Program-made: the position numbers and the translations under genes
Source: Takakia lepidozioides
Taxonomy: Eukaryota > Streptophyta > Takakiopsida > Takakiales > Takakiaceae
Length of the DNA: 64,000 bases
Assembly: GCA_030704615.1 (NCBI GenBank)
Contig: CM060731.1
Span: 18,538,001 to 18,602,000 of the forward strand
Direction of reading: 5' to 3'
The notes under the pieces: model-generated
Seen by the model: the letters and a program-made list of their open reading frames with translations, nothing else
Database searches by the model: none
Told to the model about the DNA's origin: nothing
Shown: one piece after another, positions 49,511 to 60,699 of the stretch
How the letters are laid out: each line of letters begins with the position of its first letter
Position numbering within the stretch: the stretch's first letter is position 1

Positions 49511-51950
49511 GTTTCCATTCTGGTTTGTTTCCGTGCTTCCGTGTACTGAACTGGAGAGTGTGCCTTGCAGGGTCACTGAGAATGCGTACGTGCATACCCA
49601 CATGGCACATATGCTGTACAGGGTGAGGAAAACTGGTCTCACTGATCCGCAGATGTTTGCGGAAATGCTAGAGCCCGAGCTCATTCAGAAAGCCGTTGCA
49701 AAAAAGACCGGACATGGTATCGTCTCACTATGGATGGAATGGTGGAGGTGATATACAAAGTAAGTCGTCCTCCAATTTCCCTCTGCTCATCCTTCCCCAA
49801 TTTTCAGTAATGTTTCCACATGAATCGAATGTAACGCTTCTGCATGTTTTTGTTGGCAGTCAAACATCAAGCTGGATTTGGCCCATGCCAAACGCTTCTT
49901 CATGGAAAGTGAGGGGCAGGTGAAAACGTTGCAGTCATTGACTGAGCACTTGAAGGAAGCCGGTGTCAAGTCCAGAACCAAATACAAGTCAAAGCTTGTG
50001 AAGCTGGTGGCAATTGCAGATCCGGCACTTGGAAAGGACTTCATCCCCAAGATTGCAAAACACTATTCGCGGGCCATGCAGCCGACCATGCAATTGGAGA
50101 AACTGCATCACCTCTCAACGGCATGTGTGGAGGCGAAAGAGAAGGTGAGGTTTCAATGCATTGAAGTTCCTTCCTAGCAATAGCCACTCTCTCCAGCTCC
50201 TGACATTGGATCGGAAATGGCAGACACGGTGGCTGTCGATCTGGAATGCATCCGAGAGCATAAGGACAATGTGGTCTTTTCCACTGGAAGTTTCCGACCC
50301 TGCAGTGGATGTGTGGCCTCAACCGTATGACTTGGTGGTTCCAGGTAATTCAAGGTACTTCCCCAGATTTGCTTTTCTGAAATGAATTCCCTGAACTGCT
50401 ACGTGACAATGCATTTGGGAATCGCAGGTAATGTCGAATGCGAAGGAGCAAGTCGTAATGCACACAAATTCGTTCGGCTTGTACGTCAAATGGATGGAAC
50501 ATAGACATTGGAAGACTACGTGACACGTTTCAGATGTGCGTACCAAGGACAACCTTTTCGCCAGAGGAGCTACAGACAGCAAAAGAAGCGTGGAGTTTAC
50601 ACATCAGGAGGGAGCGGGGAAAGCTGCATGCGAATTGTTTACAGGTGAAGCACAGCTGCCCTTGTATGCGAAGCCTGGTTACGAGGTTTGTCTCGGAAAT
50701 AGGCACCGCATTCGCATTTTAATGTTTTCGTGGCACTCTGCGAGTAGGTTGGTCTCAACTTTTGCTCACGCATGCTGACTGCCTTGCAGGTATATGAAAT
50801 ACGTGCTCCTTCAGACAGGGGCCCTGGCTCAAGAGCCCCCATTCTTCATGGCTTGGACCGTGGCGGGCCAAGCTGTGTCTACACACCCGAGATGCAGAAA
50901 CAATGGCATCCCGCGCATCTCGTTGGATGCCCGTGGTACTGGACATGTCTGGCCGGTATTGTTGACGAGTCTGAGAAAGATCTGCACGCCTTGGCAGAAG
51001 AGAAGAAAGAAATGAAAGACGTGTCCCTGCTGGGCCAAAGTCGCAAAGGAATCTGCTGCTCTGGAAGAATCCAGAAAGGCAGCTGAGATGGCACAAAAGA
51101 CGGTGGATGCAGCTGTGCAGGGCCCAACAGAAAGGGGTCGAAGAAGAGGACTCGCCAGCAAGGAGCAGCTGTTGTGACACCGCCAAAACGAAGAAGCAGA
51201 AACAGCCTGTTCAGGAGAAGGTGAGGATAGGACTCCGATGGAGACTTTGCAACCAGCCACCCCCCCAACGCAGGTTGCCTCCCCTGTGCCCACCGTTGTC
51301 ACGAGAGGCACGAGAACTGGCTCGGCAAAGAAGGCACTCTTCAACCCCAGGGGGCACCCTTTCGAGCCGGTGGAAATGAAGAGGCCGAAAGTGGCTCCCG
51401 AAACAGTAGTCCAGTGTGTAAATGAGAGTTTCTTGGCGGCTTTGGATGGACGGGCAGCAAGTTGGCATACATGAAGACCATGGAGGGTCTGAAGGGCAGA
51501 GCACTGAAGAAGGCGACTGCCGAAGAGCCTTCCGACACCCCAGGATTTCAGAATATGGTCTCGTTCTTTGAGAGGGTGTGTGCAGACAAGGATTGTAGGA
51601 GGGGCGGAAATGCCACCGAGTGGTCTTGCGATATGATCATCTTGGATATTCCGGACGGAGAGCCTGTGGAAGGACTGCAAGCTTTGCCATCTTGGAACAG
51701 GTACTCGGAGGACTTTTGGAAGAAAGGATTCGGGCTTGCCCGCATGGTGTTGGACGACAGAGGCTGTGTGGTTGTCCTGGCGAGCAGAGGAAAAAACACT
51801 CAGACAGGAATTGCGAAGTGGACCCGCAAGAGCGCCGTCCCGATTCTGAAAAAGAAGTGGACGTGCATCAACACACTGGGCCTTCGGTCGGAAGGGAAGA
51901 AGGTGATTACGACACTGGGCACTCGTCCATTCATTTGCTTGGGTGTTTTC

Positions 51951-51967
51951 AAATGCGGTGCCGCATT
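51951..51967. repeat. Palindrome of the array family inside a second intron
   Basis: AAATGCGGTGCCGCATT lies in the intron between the motif-IV exon and the exon starting TKQFDAYCF (acceptor TATGCAG at about 51999). Confidence 0.8.
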
Positions 51968-53261
51968 CGGTTTCTAATCGTTCCCCCTGTGTATGCAGAC
52001 GAAGCAGTTCGATGCATACTGCTTTGTGAAGGAGAACTCCACCTTTGCTTTCCGGAAGGAGGGAGGAAAGGTTGACCCGAACTGCGACCCCTCGATTACG
52101 ACGTTCTGTTCAACAACGTTCCCAAGGAACTTCTCCCTCATAGCCTCACTTCAACGGAACCCCTGCGGTACTCACGGACTCGGAGCCCTGCCTTCATTCA
52201 GACAATTATGGAGACATGCACAGACGTGGAGGGCACAGTGCTCGACCTCATCTGTGGGACAGGTATGCAGAATCTTGATCTATGCTGTTCTGCAAATTCT
52301 CGTTAGGATGTAGTTCGCAACATCTGAAGCGCCATGTGGTAATGTGTGGATGGCATTGTAACAGGTGCCTCAATGTGGGCTGGGCGGTTTTCCGACCGGC
52401 ACCTCTTTGCCTACGAGGAGGATTCATCCGTGTGGGGATCCCATCTGGAAGGGCTGCAACGGAATGTTAAGGCTCCCGACAGAGCGGAAGTCTCCTCGGA
52501 TTCGTCGGAGTCCGAGGAAGACACAGTGGACATTGATGCGGAGGAGAACCCGGAATACGAGTGAGTGCAAACATTGTAAGTTTGCAAAGCCTTCTGGGTC
52601 ATTTATGTCAAACGAATTTCCCGACTGTGGTTCTCATTAGTCTCGTTGATGATTGTCATGTGCAGGATTGCAGGGTCCGGGTCGAAACATGTAGGGCCTA
52701 CACTTCCTGCCAGGAAGAATGTCCCGTTCTTTGCGAGGGCCGACTTCATGACGAGCCCGGTGAGGGACTACTCCCTTCCTAGTTATGCAGCTAAACTCGC
52801 AAATACAGCGATTAGAAGAAGTGAGAATCCCAGTAAAGTAGAGCAGATTTTGGAGAGGGCTAGGAGGACAGAAGGATAAGGAAAGAGTTGGCAGCAGCTC
52901 AGACAGGTAGACGGGTACGAAAGTACATATGTGATTCAGCGGATGAGAGCGACGCAGACAGGGAGGAAGACGACCCAACGGAGGTGAGATGGACAGTTCC
53001 GCAAGGGAAGATGGGATTTTCGAAAGCCTGGCCACGAGCAGTCCGCTGGAGATGAGAAAGGCACTGAGGGGGGGAGGCGGAGCAGGACAGTCTAGAACAG
53101 GATGAGGATTCGGATGATTTTCAAGATTAATAGAATTTTAATGAAGTCTCTGTAAATGTAAATTCTCTTCCAGAGTATATAAAGGAAATTCTGCCGACAT
53201 TCGTGACCCCTCTCCAGTGTGCATTCCAGCCACACAATCGCCAAACCACGACGCTCCCAAA

Positions 53262-53958
53262 ATCAGAAATGGGCACCGCATTTCCAAAATTTTGGCAACT
53301 CTAAGAACCTCTTTTGGAAATGCGGCACCGCATTTCCAAAACAGGGGAGGGACTAATTTTCCATTTCAATGTTGGCATAGTAAAAAGTAATCGGCCGATT
53401 GGAAATGCGGTGCCGCATTTCCAAAATTTCCTTTGTCCACACGCCAGTTTTGGCCTCTCCCGCTCATTGCATGGATGCCACCACGCTTACAGAGGTCGAA
53501 CAAGGAGGTCGAACAAGGAGGTCGAGATGGCGGAATTGAAAATGCGGTGCCGCATTTCCATATTGGGGATGGTCGTTGTTCGAACTGCAGGCCCATCAGC
53601 AAAAATTGGCACCGCATTCCATTGTAAAAAAAAAGTCGATGACGGACATGGAAATGCGGCGCCGCATTTCCAGAACGGACATCGCAATTTGTCCATTTGC
53701 AGACCCTCTCACGGAAATGCGGTAACGCATTCCATCGCGCTGGTCGGAAATGTGCACTTTTCGAAGTGTTGGACGGAAATGCGGCACCGCATTCCCTTGT
53801 CCAAAAAGAAGTTTCCATTGCCAAGCTGGAAATGCGTCGCCGCATTTGCAATGCCAACCTCGTTGTCTGTCCAATTTATAGACCGTGTTGGTATTTCGTG
53901 TACCTGGACGGAAATGATGCACCGCATTTTGACATGGAAATGCGGTGCCGCATTTCAA
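53262..53958. repeat. Second palindrome array downstream of the ParB-methyltransferase gene
   Basis: About 11 palindromes of the same family occur near 53264, 53316, 53400, 53540, 53605, 53649, 53713, 53774, 53828, 53910 and 53936. Linkers differ from the left array and spacing is looser (26-140 bases). It begins about 380 bases after the gene's stop. Confidence 0.9.
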
Positions 53959-54211
53959 TGTCCGACATGGCGTTACTCTGGTATATTCTTGACACATGAC
54001 TCACATACCGGTTACTCTGCTATATTCATCCGGACAGACACATTGTAGAAATGAGACATCAAATTGTAAACAGTGGGCCAATTCCGACAGTTATTCAACA
54101 CAATGAAACACAATCATACAGAAGTGAGGTACGATGGTTTATTGATCGGACACGATGTCTCACATTTACCAACTGCAGACAAAACTAAGCCTTCCTCCTT
54201 CTACATGGGCT

Positions 54212-54909
54212 TCACCAAGTCGACGGAACTTCGATACCCCTCAAAACAAGCTCATCACTGCTGCACCTCGAGGTAAACTGCAATTCGGTCGTTCTGCTGC
54301 CCTTGCTGGAGCCGACGACAATGTCATGTCCATCAATGATACCACCATCATACATTGACAAGGTCACTGTGGGCCTCATGTGCCGTGCGATTCGTCTTCG
54401 CAACTCAGCCGAATGTCTCCATACACTGGAAGAGCGGAGTGATCTGCACGTATATAGTTTTCCCCGGTGCCGTCCTCCCTGGTCCACTGGCAGCAGTTCC
54501 AGCGCCAAAGCGAGGCCGTGCGTGATCTGTCCGGCATCCCTTTCCAGCTTGGTATATCGAGGTCAACAATTTTCAGGACCCACGGACCGCATTGACCCTC
54601 GCCCTCACCTCGCTCAAAGCGGTAATAGCCCTCCAGATACTCCATTGCGCGCAAAGACTCTTGCTTGATTCCAGCAGCGTCTGTGAAAACAGAGAGCCAG
54701 ACAATGATGTCTCCTGATTCTGGTTTGAACATAGCATAATCGTGGCCATGATAAGGGCAGTCGGCTGGATTTCGGCGGCACGGCATCCTTGAAAAAGAGT
54801 AGCGGAGTACGCTCAATGACAGCAGCTCCCGGATGGAGGAGGAGCAGCGCGGTGGCTGGAAAAAGTTCAAGCTAACGCTGCAATTCCTCACAAACACTCC
54901 AGGGCACAT
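54212..54909 (-). pseudogene. Unrecognised protein family, member 1 (frameshifted)
   Basis: Frame 54909-54376 reads SFSRMPCRRNPADCPYHGHD, ESGDIIVWLSVFTDAAG, EYLEGYYRFERGEGEG and LWRWNCCQWTREDGTGENY. After a shift, the C-terminus appears in another frame (VTLSMYDGGIIDGHDIVVG, SSDELVLRGIEVP). The paralog at 55.2-55.9 kb has the same order. I do not recognise the fold. The conserved WNCC-W, GDI(R) and DGGxIxGxDIVV phrases mark the family. It starts about 250 bases after the right palindrome array and may belong to the same element. Confidence 0.55.
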
Positions 54910-55169
54910 TTAAATTTCCCCCCTACAGGATCCTGGACCGATGAAGATTGGCTGCTTCATGAATGTAGCCGTTTCAGTTTCCTACCCTGCCATGCAAAAA
55001 CTATGGGCACTCACTGCCAGGTGGGCCGATAGCCACTGGACACGACGAAGTCCATCCCCTCTTCGATGTAAATGCGGCGCCGAATTTCCATCCGGGGGGA
55101 TGGACTTCGGTGGCAGATCTCAAACTATAACTTGTTGATGAGAAAGATGTATGGGTTCATCCACCGCCG

Positions 55170-55902
55170 GTGATGAACACGTTCCACCTCCGTCGGTGGG
55201 TACGGGACCCAGATGCTCCATTATTGGAGGCCGGACTGCTCTTCCGCTTCGCATCATTTCCAAAATCTAAGGGCTTCGTAGCTGTCCGCAAGGTCATTGT
55301 CATCTGCATCCAAGTCGTCCTCAGGTCCTCCTTTGCAAGGATGCCGTGCTTCCGGAACCGGGACGACTGCCCATTTGGAGGCATCGATTATGCAATGTAT
55401 TCGGCCACATCGGGAGACATTGTTATCTGTACACAGATTACACAGAAGATACTGGTTCGATTGTGGAAACATTGGTGGCTTTTGAGTATATCGTAGGCCA
55501 CTACGCCTTCGAGCGGGGTGACGATCTTGGTCTGAGGAGTCCGTGGCTCCTGCGCATCCTCGATTCCGATTTTCCCAGCTACGACGGTCACCCATGCAGA
55601 AGAAGGCGCACTGCTATGCTGTTGCGGTGGAACTGCTGCCACTGGACGTGGGTGGACTCCATCGGAGAGACCTATTCTCCTCAAGGAGTGCGCTCTCTTC
55701 TCCATTGTATGGGGACATTCGCATTGGTGTGGACGACGAAAACGTGAAGATTTCCATATTCGATGGTGGTATGATTGAAGGGCAGGACATTGTGGTGAAC
55801 ATCACTAGGGGCGGTACAACGGCTGCAATCGACTTTACATGGAGGAGCCCCATGACTCATGAGCTAGTTCTGAGAGCAGTCGAAGTCCCATTGACAACGT
55901 GA
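55170..55902 (+). pseudogene. Unrecognised protein family, member 2 (frameshifted paralog, divergent)
   Basis: The first frame (55170-55496) ends RMPCFRNRDDCPFGGIDYAM and SGDIV. The second (55346-55747) gives YTDYTEDTGSIVETLVAFEY, GHYAFERGDDLGLRSPWLL and LLRWNCCHWTWVDSIGETY. The third (55543-55902) gives LYGDIRIGVDDENVKISIFD and GGMIEGQDIVV. Together they align along member 1, so one protein has been cut by two frame shifts (about 55430 and 55690). The two genes diverge from about 55 kb, with a degenerate array palindrome (about 55068-55090) between them. Confidence 0.55.
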
Positions 55903-56304
55903 CTTGTATTCAGTAGGCACAGGGCTAAAGATTTGATTGCACAATCAGCACAGTAGACGTGCTTCAAATGCAATTCATGTGGATCAATAAAAACCTCATT
56001 GTGCCCTCTTTTTATTCTATTCTGTGTCCATCGTTCCGAGAATGCGTCATTGCTCATTTCGTTTGGGATTGGGAGTGTGTGGTTTTTGCAAGTGGCTGGT
56101 AGGCTGAAATGGGCCCCCATTGTACAGAGCAGTACCACCCTACCATTCGCGAAACATTGCCTTTCAATATATAATTCTAAATAACATTGCCGAACCTCCT
56201 TCATCGGGAGGTCCTTCTCCCCCTATGACCGTGGCACCCTAAACCCTATTCCCGCGGACACTCATTTCCGGAAAATAGTGCTGCTCATGTTTTTTTCCAC
56301 ACTT

Positions 56305-56350
56305 ACGACTCTGCTCATGGCTCATGCCGCTCATGGCTCATGGCTCATGA
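56305..56350. repeat. Short tandem GCTCATGGCTCATG repeat
   Basis: Four to five copies of (CC)GCTCATGG(CTCATG) stand in the gap (55903-56509) between the paralog pair and the retroelement. A minus-strand frame of the retroelement polyprotein may extend to about 56370. Confidence 0.7.
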
Positions 56351-56509
56351 AATAGCAGCCCCCCGTCGTCTGTCTCCTCTTGTGACAATGGGTCCAATGT
56401 CAGGCTCCCAATTGCCCTTCGTAACTGCAACCTTAAGTCCAGCAGACTTAGAAGTAGGAGACGCGTCCCGTGGTTGCTATGCCGCAACCTCATGAGCAGT
56501 ACTCCCTGC

Positions 56510-57835
56510 CTACTCAGTCAATGATAAGGCCTCATCCTGCCCCATCATCTCATCCTTGAGGACCTCCTCAACCCGAGAAGAATCCCCAACCTCATCCATC
56601 ACAGCCGCCTTGGCTGCCAACTCCATCTGAACCTCGAGCACCTCCCACGTGTGCCATGGATGTCTACACCCCGTGGTCCTCACCGGCTTGCCCCCACTCA
56701 CTGCCTGTACCATCTCGGTAGGCAGAGAGACCGTCAAGGGAAGTGCACTCCGCACTCTTCTTTGCTCAGCCATAGCCAAGCTGATAATCCAGGTCAAGTA
56801 ATTTAGATCCATTGCTTGCCCCAACACCTGACGACGTGATGCCTCAGAAAGTGAAGGCACCGCCGTGGTCCCAGTGGAAAAACCCATAGCCCGCTCTCGC
56901 TCGTCGGCATTAGGCTCCACTAACTGCTGCAACTGAGCATCCCACAGGAGGCCAGGTCCACTATCTCGGAAAACAAGTGATCCTGGGAAGCTGAGCAGTG
57001 TAGGTAGTGCTGCTCGTGGTCGACCCACCTTGTTGACCACTGCCAAAGGCGGACGGTCATCGTGTCTCACACCCTGAGACTGCCTCCCCGTGTCCAAGAT
57101 GCTATCAATTGTGAGGTGTGCTGGCCGCTGCATCCCATCAAATGCACGCTTGAGCAGTGCGGGTGACATCAAGTTAGTCCACCATAGCCATGGACGATGA
57201 GCCCATGACCCCACTGCAGCTGCATCCAGCAACACTGCTGACCCAAGCCACGACCAGACTTGATGCACACTGGCCATCACCCTGGCCCAGAATTGCCCAT
57301 CAGTGGCACATTCTCCAAGATGTATGTTGGAGATACAGCTTGATGAAGCTGTAAGTGGCGCAAAACCCGCACCATCTCCCAAAACAGACCCAACCTCGAG
57401 TCTCGCAATGAATGCCCTTGGTAGGGCCAACCTGCCACTACTAGATCAATGGAGCCAACCCGCTCCAAATCTTGCGCCCCCAGCACGAATGTCTGCTGGC
57501 AAGGCCTGCTGATATCCACAAACTACAGACACCGGCAACAATCAGGGTACTGCTGCACCAACTGAGCAACATGACGGAGTGAGATGCGTCGTGCGGTCTC
57601 ATCCCTCTCCACATACAAGTAACGCGCCGTACGTACACTTGCCTGTAGAACAGCAGCCAATCCGGTGCTGATCCCGCCAAACAGTCCAGAAGGCAAATGC
57701 CTTCATCCGGGACACTGCCACACGATCGGTGTGGTGTCCAATGGTGATAACTGAGGTGGTCCTAGTGCAATCCCCGCACTGTCCTCCTCTCTTGACGGTA
57801 CAAAAGCCTCTACCCAGGCTTGTTGCACACGACAA
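56510..57835 (-). pseudogene. Retroelement-encoded cytosine-C5 DNA methyltransferase, catalytic Cys replaced by Tyr
   Basis: C5 methyltransferases add a methyl to cytosine through a Cys in motif IV (PC). In order on the minus strand: motif I-like GLFGGISTGLAAVLQAS (about 57690), DLERVGSIDLVVAGWPYQGH with Tyr instead of Cys (codon 57421-57423, TAC; one base from TGC), ILENVPLMGN (motif VI ENV, about 57310), HRPWLWWTNL, and near 56830 ERERAMGFSTGTTAVPS and QVLGQAMDLN (motifs IX-X). The stretch 57430-56510 is one 306-residue frame; upstream motifs lie in other frames, so at least two shifts exist. The position after gag and protease makes it a retrotransposon domain, as known for some Ty3/gypsy elements of streptophytes, not a host DNMT. 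It is inactive in this copy. Confidence 0.85.
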
Positions 57836-57988
57836 TCAGCAACCCGCTGCAAATCCTTGTCGAGCCCCACAATGGAGTGTGAGCAACCATGGTAGGCAAC
57901 TCCGCCATACCATACATGTCATCCTGCTCTCCCAGAGGTGACACATCTTCTGAATGAGTGTTGCCATCCAACAACTCTCCAGGCCAAG

Positions 57989-58618
57989 TCACTGCAGTTG
58001 TGAATGCTGACTGTGTCGGCATCTTGCCTTGCTGGGCGGCAACTGCAATCCTCCTATGAACGTCACAGGGAGTTGCATACGCCGGCCCTCCCGTGACTGC
58101 CATCCAGGCCTATAGGAAGCTGACTCCTCCCAAAAATCCAGGGTGAAGTCCATGGGATACAACACTGTCGCACCAACAAGGACATCGTACAAGACCGCGT
58201 CTGTCACAATGGCCTTGGCTCTCATCACTGAGCTATCTAGGATGATCCGGCTGTAGTCTGATAGCCAACTCATGCCGTGTCATGCCCCAAGCCTGCTTTG
58301 ATCCTCCCAGAGATGTATGTATCTGGAAAGGGCACGGCTCCATATCCGCGTCCGTGAGGCCCAAGCCTACAATAGCAGCTCTGCCCAGCATCAATGGCTG
58401 AGCTCCCGAGTCCAACAAGACTCATAGTGGCCGGTACCTCTTTGCCTGCCGGTCCACTCAAATAAAATGTCATCCTGGTTGTCTAACATGACCACTCCAG
58501 ATGTTACCATGGCGCGCTCAATGGTTGGCCTAGCTGGCAGCTCCATCAACCTAGCAGCTGCCGTCGTGGCAGTCTTGACCCTCAAATCCAAGGATCCCTT
58601 CGGCACTACACCTCCCAC
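57989..58618 (-). pseudogene. Retroelement aspartic protease region
   Basis: Minus frame 58418-58233 contains LDSGAQPLMLGRA, the D-S/T-G active site of retropepsin-like proteases that mature the polyprotein. It continues in another frame (58273-57989) as LYDVLVGATVLYPMDFTLDF and YRPGWQSREGRR. A one-base shift divides the two near 58260. Between this and the CCHC segment, frames are broken (58620-59036). Confidence 0.75.
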
Positions 58619-59417
58619 TATCTCCGCAGAAGATGAAGTAAACTCCCCACTCTCACAGAGTGTAGCTACCAGCTGAACACCTCAGCTGGTCTTACCCCGG
58701 CGTCGCAATCATGGTAGCCGAGAACAATGGAGCCTGGCACACAGATGTGGCCGCCCCCAGCAGCACACTAGCTGCCGTAGCCTTGGCATCACCAGGTAGT
58801 GGTGCTGCCCGTGTAGCTCTCCCAAATGGCATAGTAACCTCCGCCTCGGTAATAGTCGGGCGAGAACTAGGTGCCATGGACGGCGTCGACACTGTCTCCG
58901 CCAATGTGAATGACTGAGGAAGCCTGGCCTGACGGCTTGCCTGCCCACGCTGTGGATCCAACTCCACCTCCGCACCCCGTGGCTCAGGAACTCGTGTTGC
59001 TCCTCAAGTCACTGCCGCAGCTGACTCCACTTCCACTAGTGGTAGTCCTGCCCCGCACATAGTGGTAGTGGTAGTGGTGCCCCACCCACAGTGGTAGTGG
59101 TAGTGGCACCCCTCACTAGTGGTAGTGCTGCCTCGCACATGAATCCCATGCCTCCCATGTCTCCTCCCTCAAGAGCAGGAGGTGGACCATCCGGCCTTGG
59201 AGCCGATACCACCTGAGCTGTGGCCATGGCAGCGAGCCTCTGCTCTAGTTGCTGAAGCTGGTTGGCCATGCCTTGGTAACCACCCTGACCTACGCGTCCT
59301 TGGCCATGTTGAGCTTGGCCTTGGCCAGCACCTCGTGCCTGGCCACCTCGTCCTCTCTGGGCTGCTCCACCTCGCCCCCGGCCACCATTGTTCCCTTGGA
59401 ACTGGCCTGGGCGCAAC

Positions 59418-59642
59418 TTAGGGTGCAAACCATAGCACTGGCTTCTCATGCCCGTACTTGCCACAATGCCCATACTCAATTGTGTAGGTGTGCCAGTGCC
59501 AACCATTGCCTCCCTCTGGGCAATCCTTCTTGATATGGGGTCCTCCACATGTCCAGCACACCACATCCGCCCGTTGTTGGCTTGCAAATGAAGGGAGAGA
59601 CCCCTGCATCTGAGGTCCTCTCTGTCCTTCCCTAGGCTTCAC
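59418..59642 (-). pseudogene. Retroelement nucleocapsid zinc knuckle
   Basis: CWTCGGPHIKKDCPEGG has CX2C-X3-H-X4-C spacing of a retroviral-type zinc knuckle, followed by a second, poorer YGHCGKYGH. A Gly/Gln-rich stretch (59587-59036) lies downstream in another frame. Confidence 0.75.
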
Positions 59643-59711
59643 CTGAGCTCCCTTGTTGCCTTGAGCACATTGAGGTAGTGGCTGGCTAGGAGCACCACTA
59701 CCCCGTGGTGC

Positions 59712-60670
59712 CTACTTAGCAAATCCCACCATGACCACTCGCTCCTCCACCATGTTGAGCTTTATCCGCTCTGCCAGCAAAAACACATTTGCTAAGGTGG
59801 GTTGGGCCACTTGTAGGAGAATTGCATCCCGCACCCTTCTCCTCAGCTGCTTGTCCAATATCCCATACCAGAATTGGACTGCCTGAGCCTCCGTAACTCC
59901 TTGGGTTACATTAATCAAGCCCCTCATGCGAATGAAAGCCTCCCTCAAGCTCTCAGTAGGCTTTCGTTGGGACTCTTGCAAGCTCCTCAACTTCTCTGTC
60001 CTCACCCCTTGGTAGTTCCTTCTCAACTCTTCGAAGAACTCCACAACAGGGTTGAAGGCAGGCACCGACACTGGTTCTGGTGCAACAGTAGCTTGGGTGG
60101 ACGTCGTAGTGCTGTGTACCACTAGTCCAATAGTGCTCGTGGAAGCTGCTATTGTAGCTGCTGCTGCTGGTGCAGCTGCCGGTGTGGCTGCTGCCCTTGT
60201 GCCTCTAGTGATAGAGACATAGTCGGGTGACCATTACATCCTCCACTCCTCGATCTCAACATTGTGCCCCCGCCTAAACTCATGGTAATCATCCATGGGC
60301 GGCCCCTCAAGGTGCTGAAATAGCCCCTTCCATGCCATGAAAGGCGTAAACAGTTGTGGATTGCGCATTTGCTGCAAGTCACACCAACTATCAAACTCTT
60401 GAATGAAATCATCCAACTCAATGGTGCCCACCGCCCCAAGTACCTACGTGGCCCCTTGGTGGCTCCATACATCTCCTCCATTGTGTCCCACAACAATGGC
60501 AAGGAAACAACTTGCACCGCCGGTGTGAGTCCTCCTGATTCACAATCCGAATCAGAACCTTCCGTAGAAGACACAGGAGGTGAAGGTGGCCTAAACCACA
60601 CACCTCGTCTTGTATACCCGCTAGTATCACTAGTGCTCGTACCGGCACTTTCCCTAGCAACTAGTGGCAC
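59712..60670 (-). pseudogene. Retroelement gag (capsid) region
   Basis: Frame 60431-60234 gives ELDDFIQEFDSWCDLQQ and DYHEFRRGHNVEIEEW. Frame 60122-59712 gives LRSLQESQRKPTESLREAFI and LLAERIKLNMVEERV, typical of a retrotransposon gag capsid domain. An upstream acidic/Ser-rich segment (60670 downward) is in a third frame. Internal shifts show decay. Confidence 0.75.
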
Positions 60671-60699
60671 CTCCGTGTTGACAAACTGACACTCAACCG

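Larger units (their letters stand above)
47934..52879 (+). pseudogene. ParB/Srx-like domain + amino-DNA methyltransferase gene, copy A (multi-exon, frameshifted)
   Basis: The N-terminal part (about 47934-49007) encodes low-complexity Pro/Glu/Lys-rich segments. Exon about 49058-49457 has a ParB/sulfiredoxin-like fold signature: ALPGDVDKLKFAFREGYRLG, then KMFFVWDGNHRLLAW. Exons about 49571-49759 and 49860-50141 (TKYKSKLVKLVAIADPAL) are shared with copy B. Later come an exon with YTPEMQKQWHPAHLVGCPWY and a segment (51462-51950) with DMIILDIPDGEP, resembling methyltransferase motif IV, and GCVVVLASRG. Motif I, GTVLDLICGTG, spans an intron (52263-52364) and continues ASMWAGRFSDRHLFAYEED; exons 52365-52560 and 52665-52879 finish in frame. 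This order is that of beta-type N6-adenine/N4-cytosine enzymes. Frame slips occur at CCCCCCC (48527), AAAAAA (49700), about 51040, 51170 and 52075: decay or consensus error. Confidence 0.7.

Noticed and set aside
56510-57430. Host DNA methyltransferase gene
   Set aside because: It lies downstream of gag, zinc knuckle and protease on the same strand, so it is a retroelement domain.
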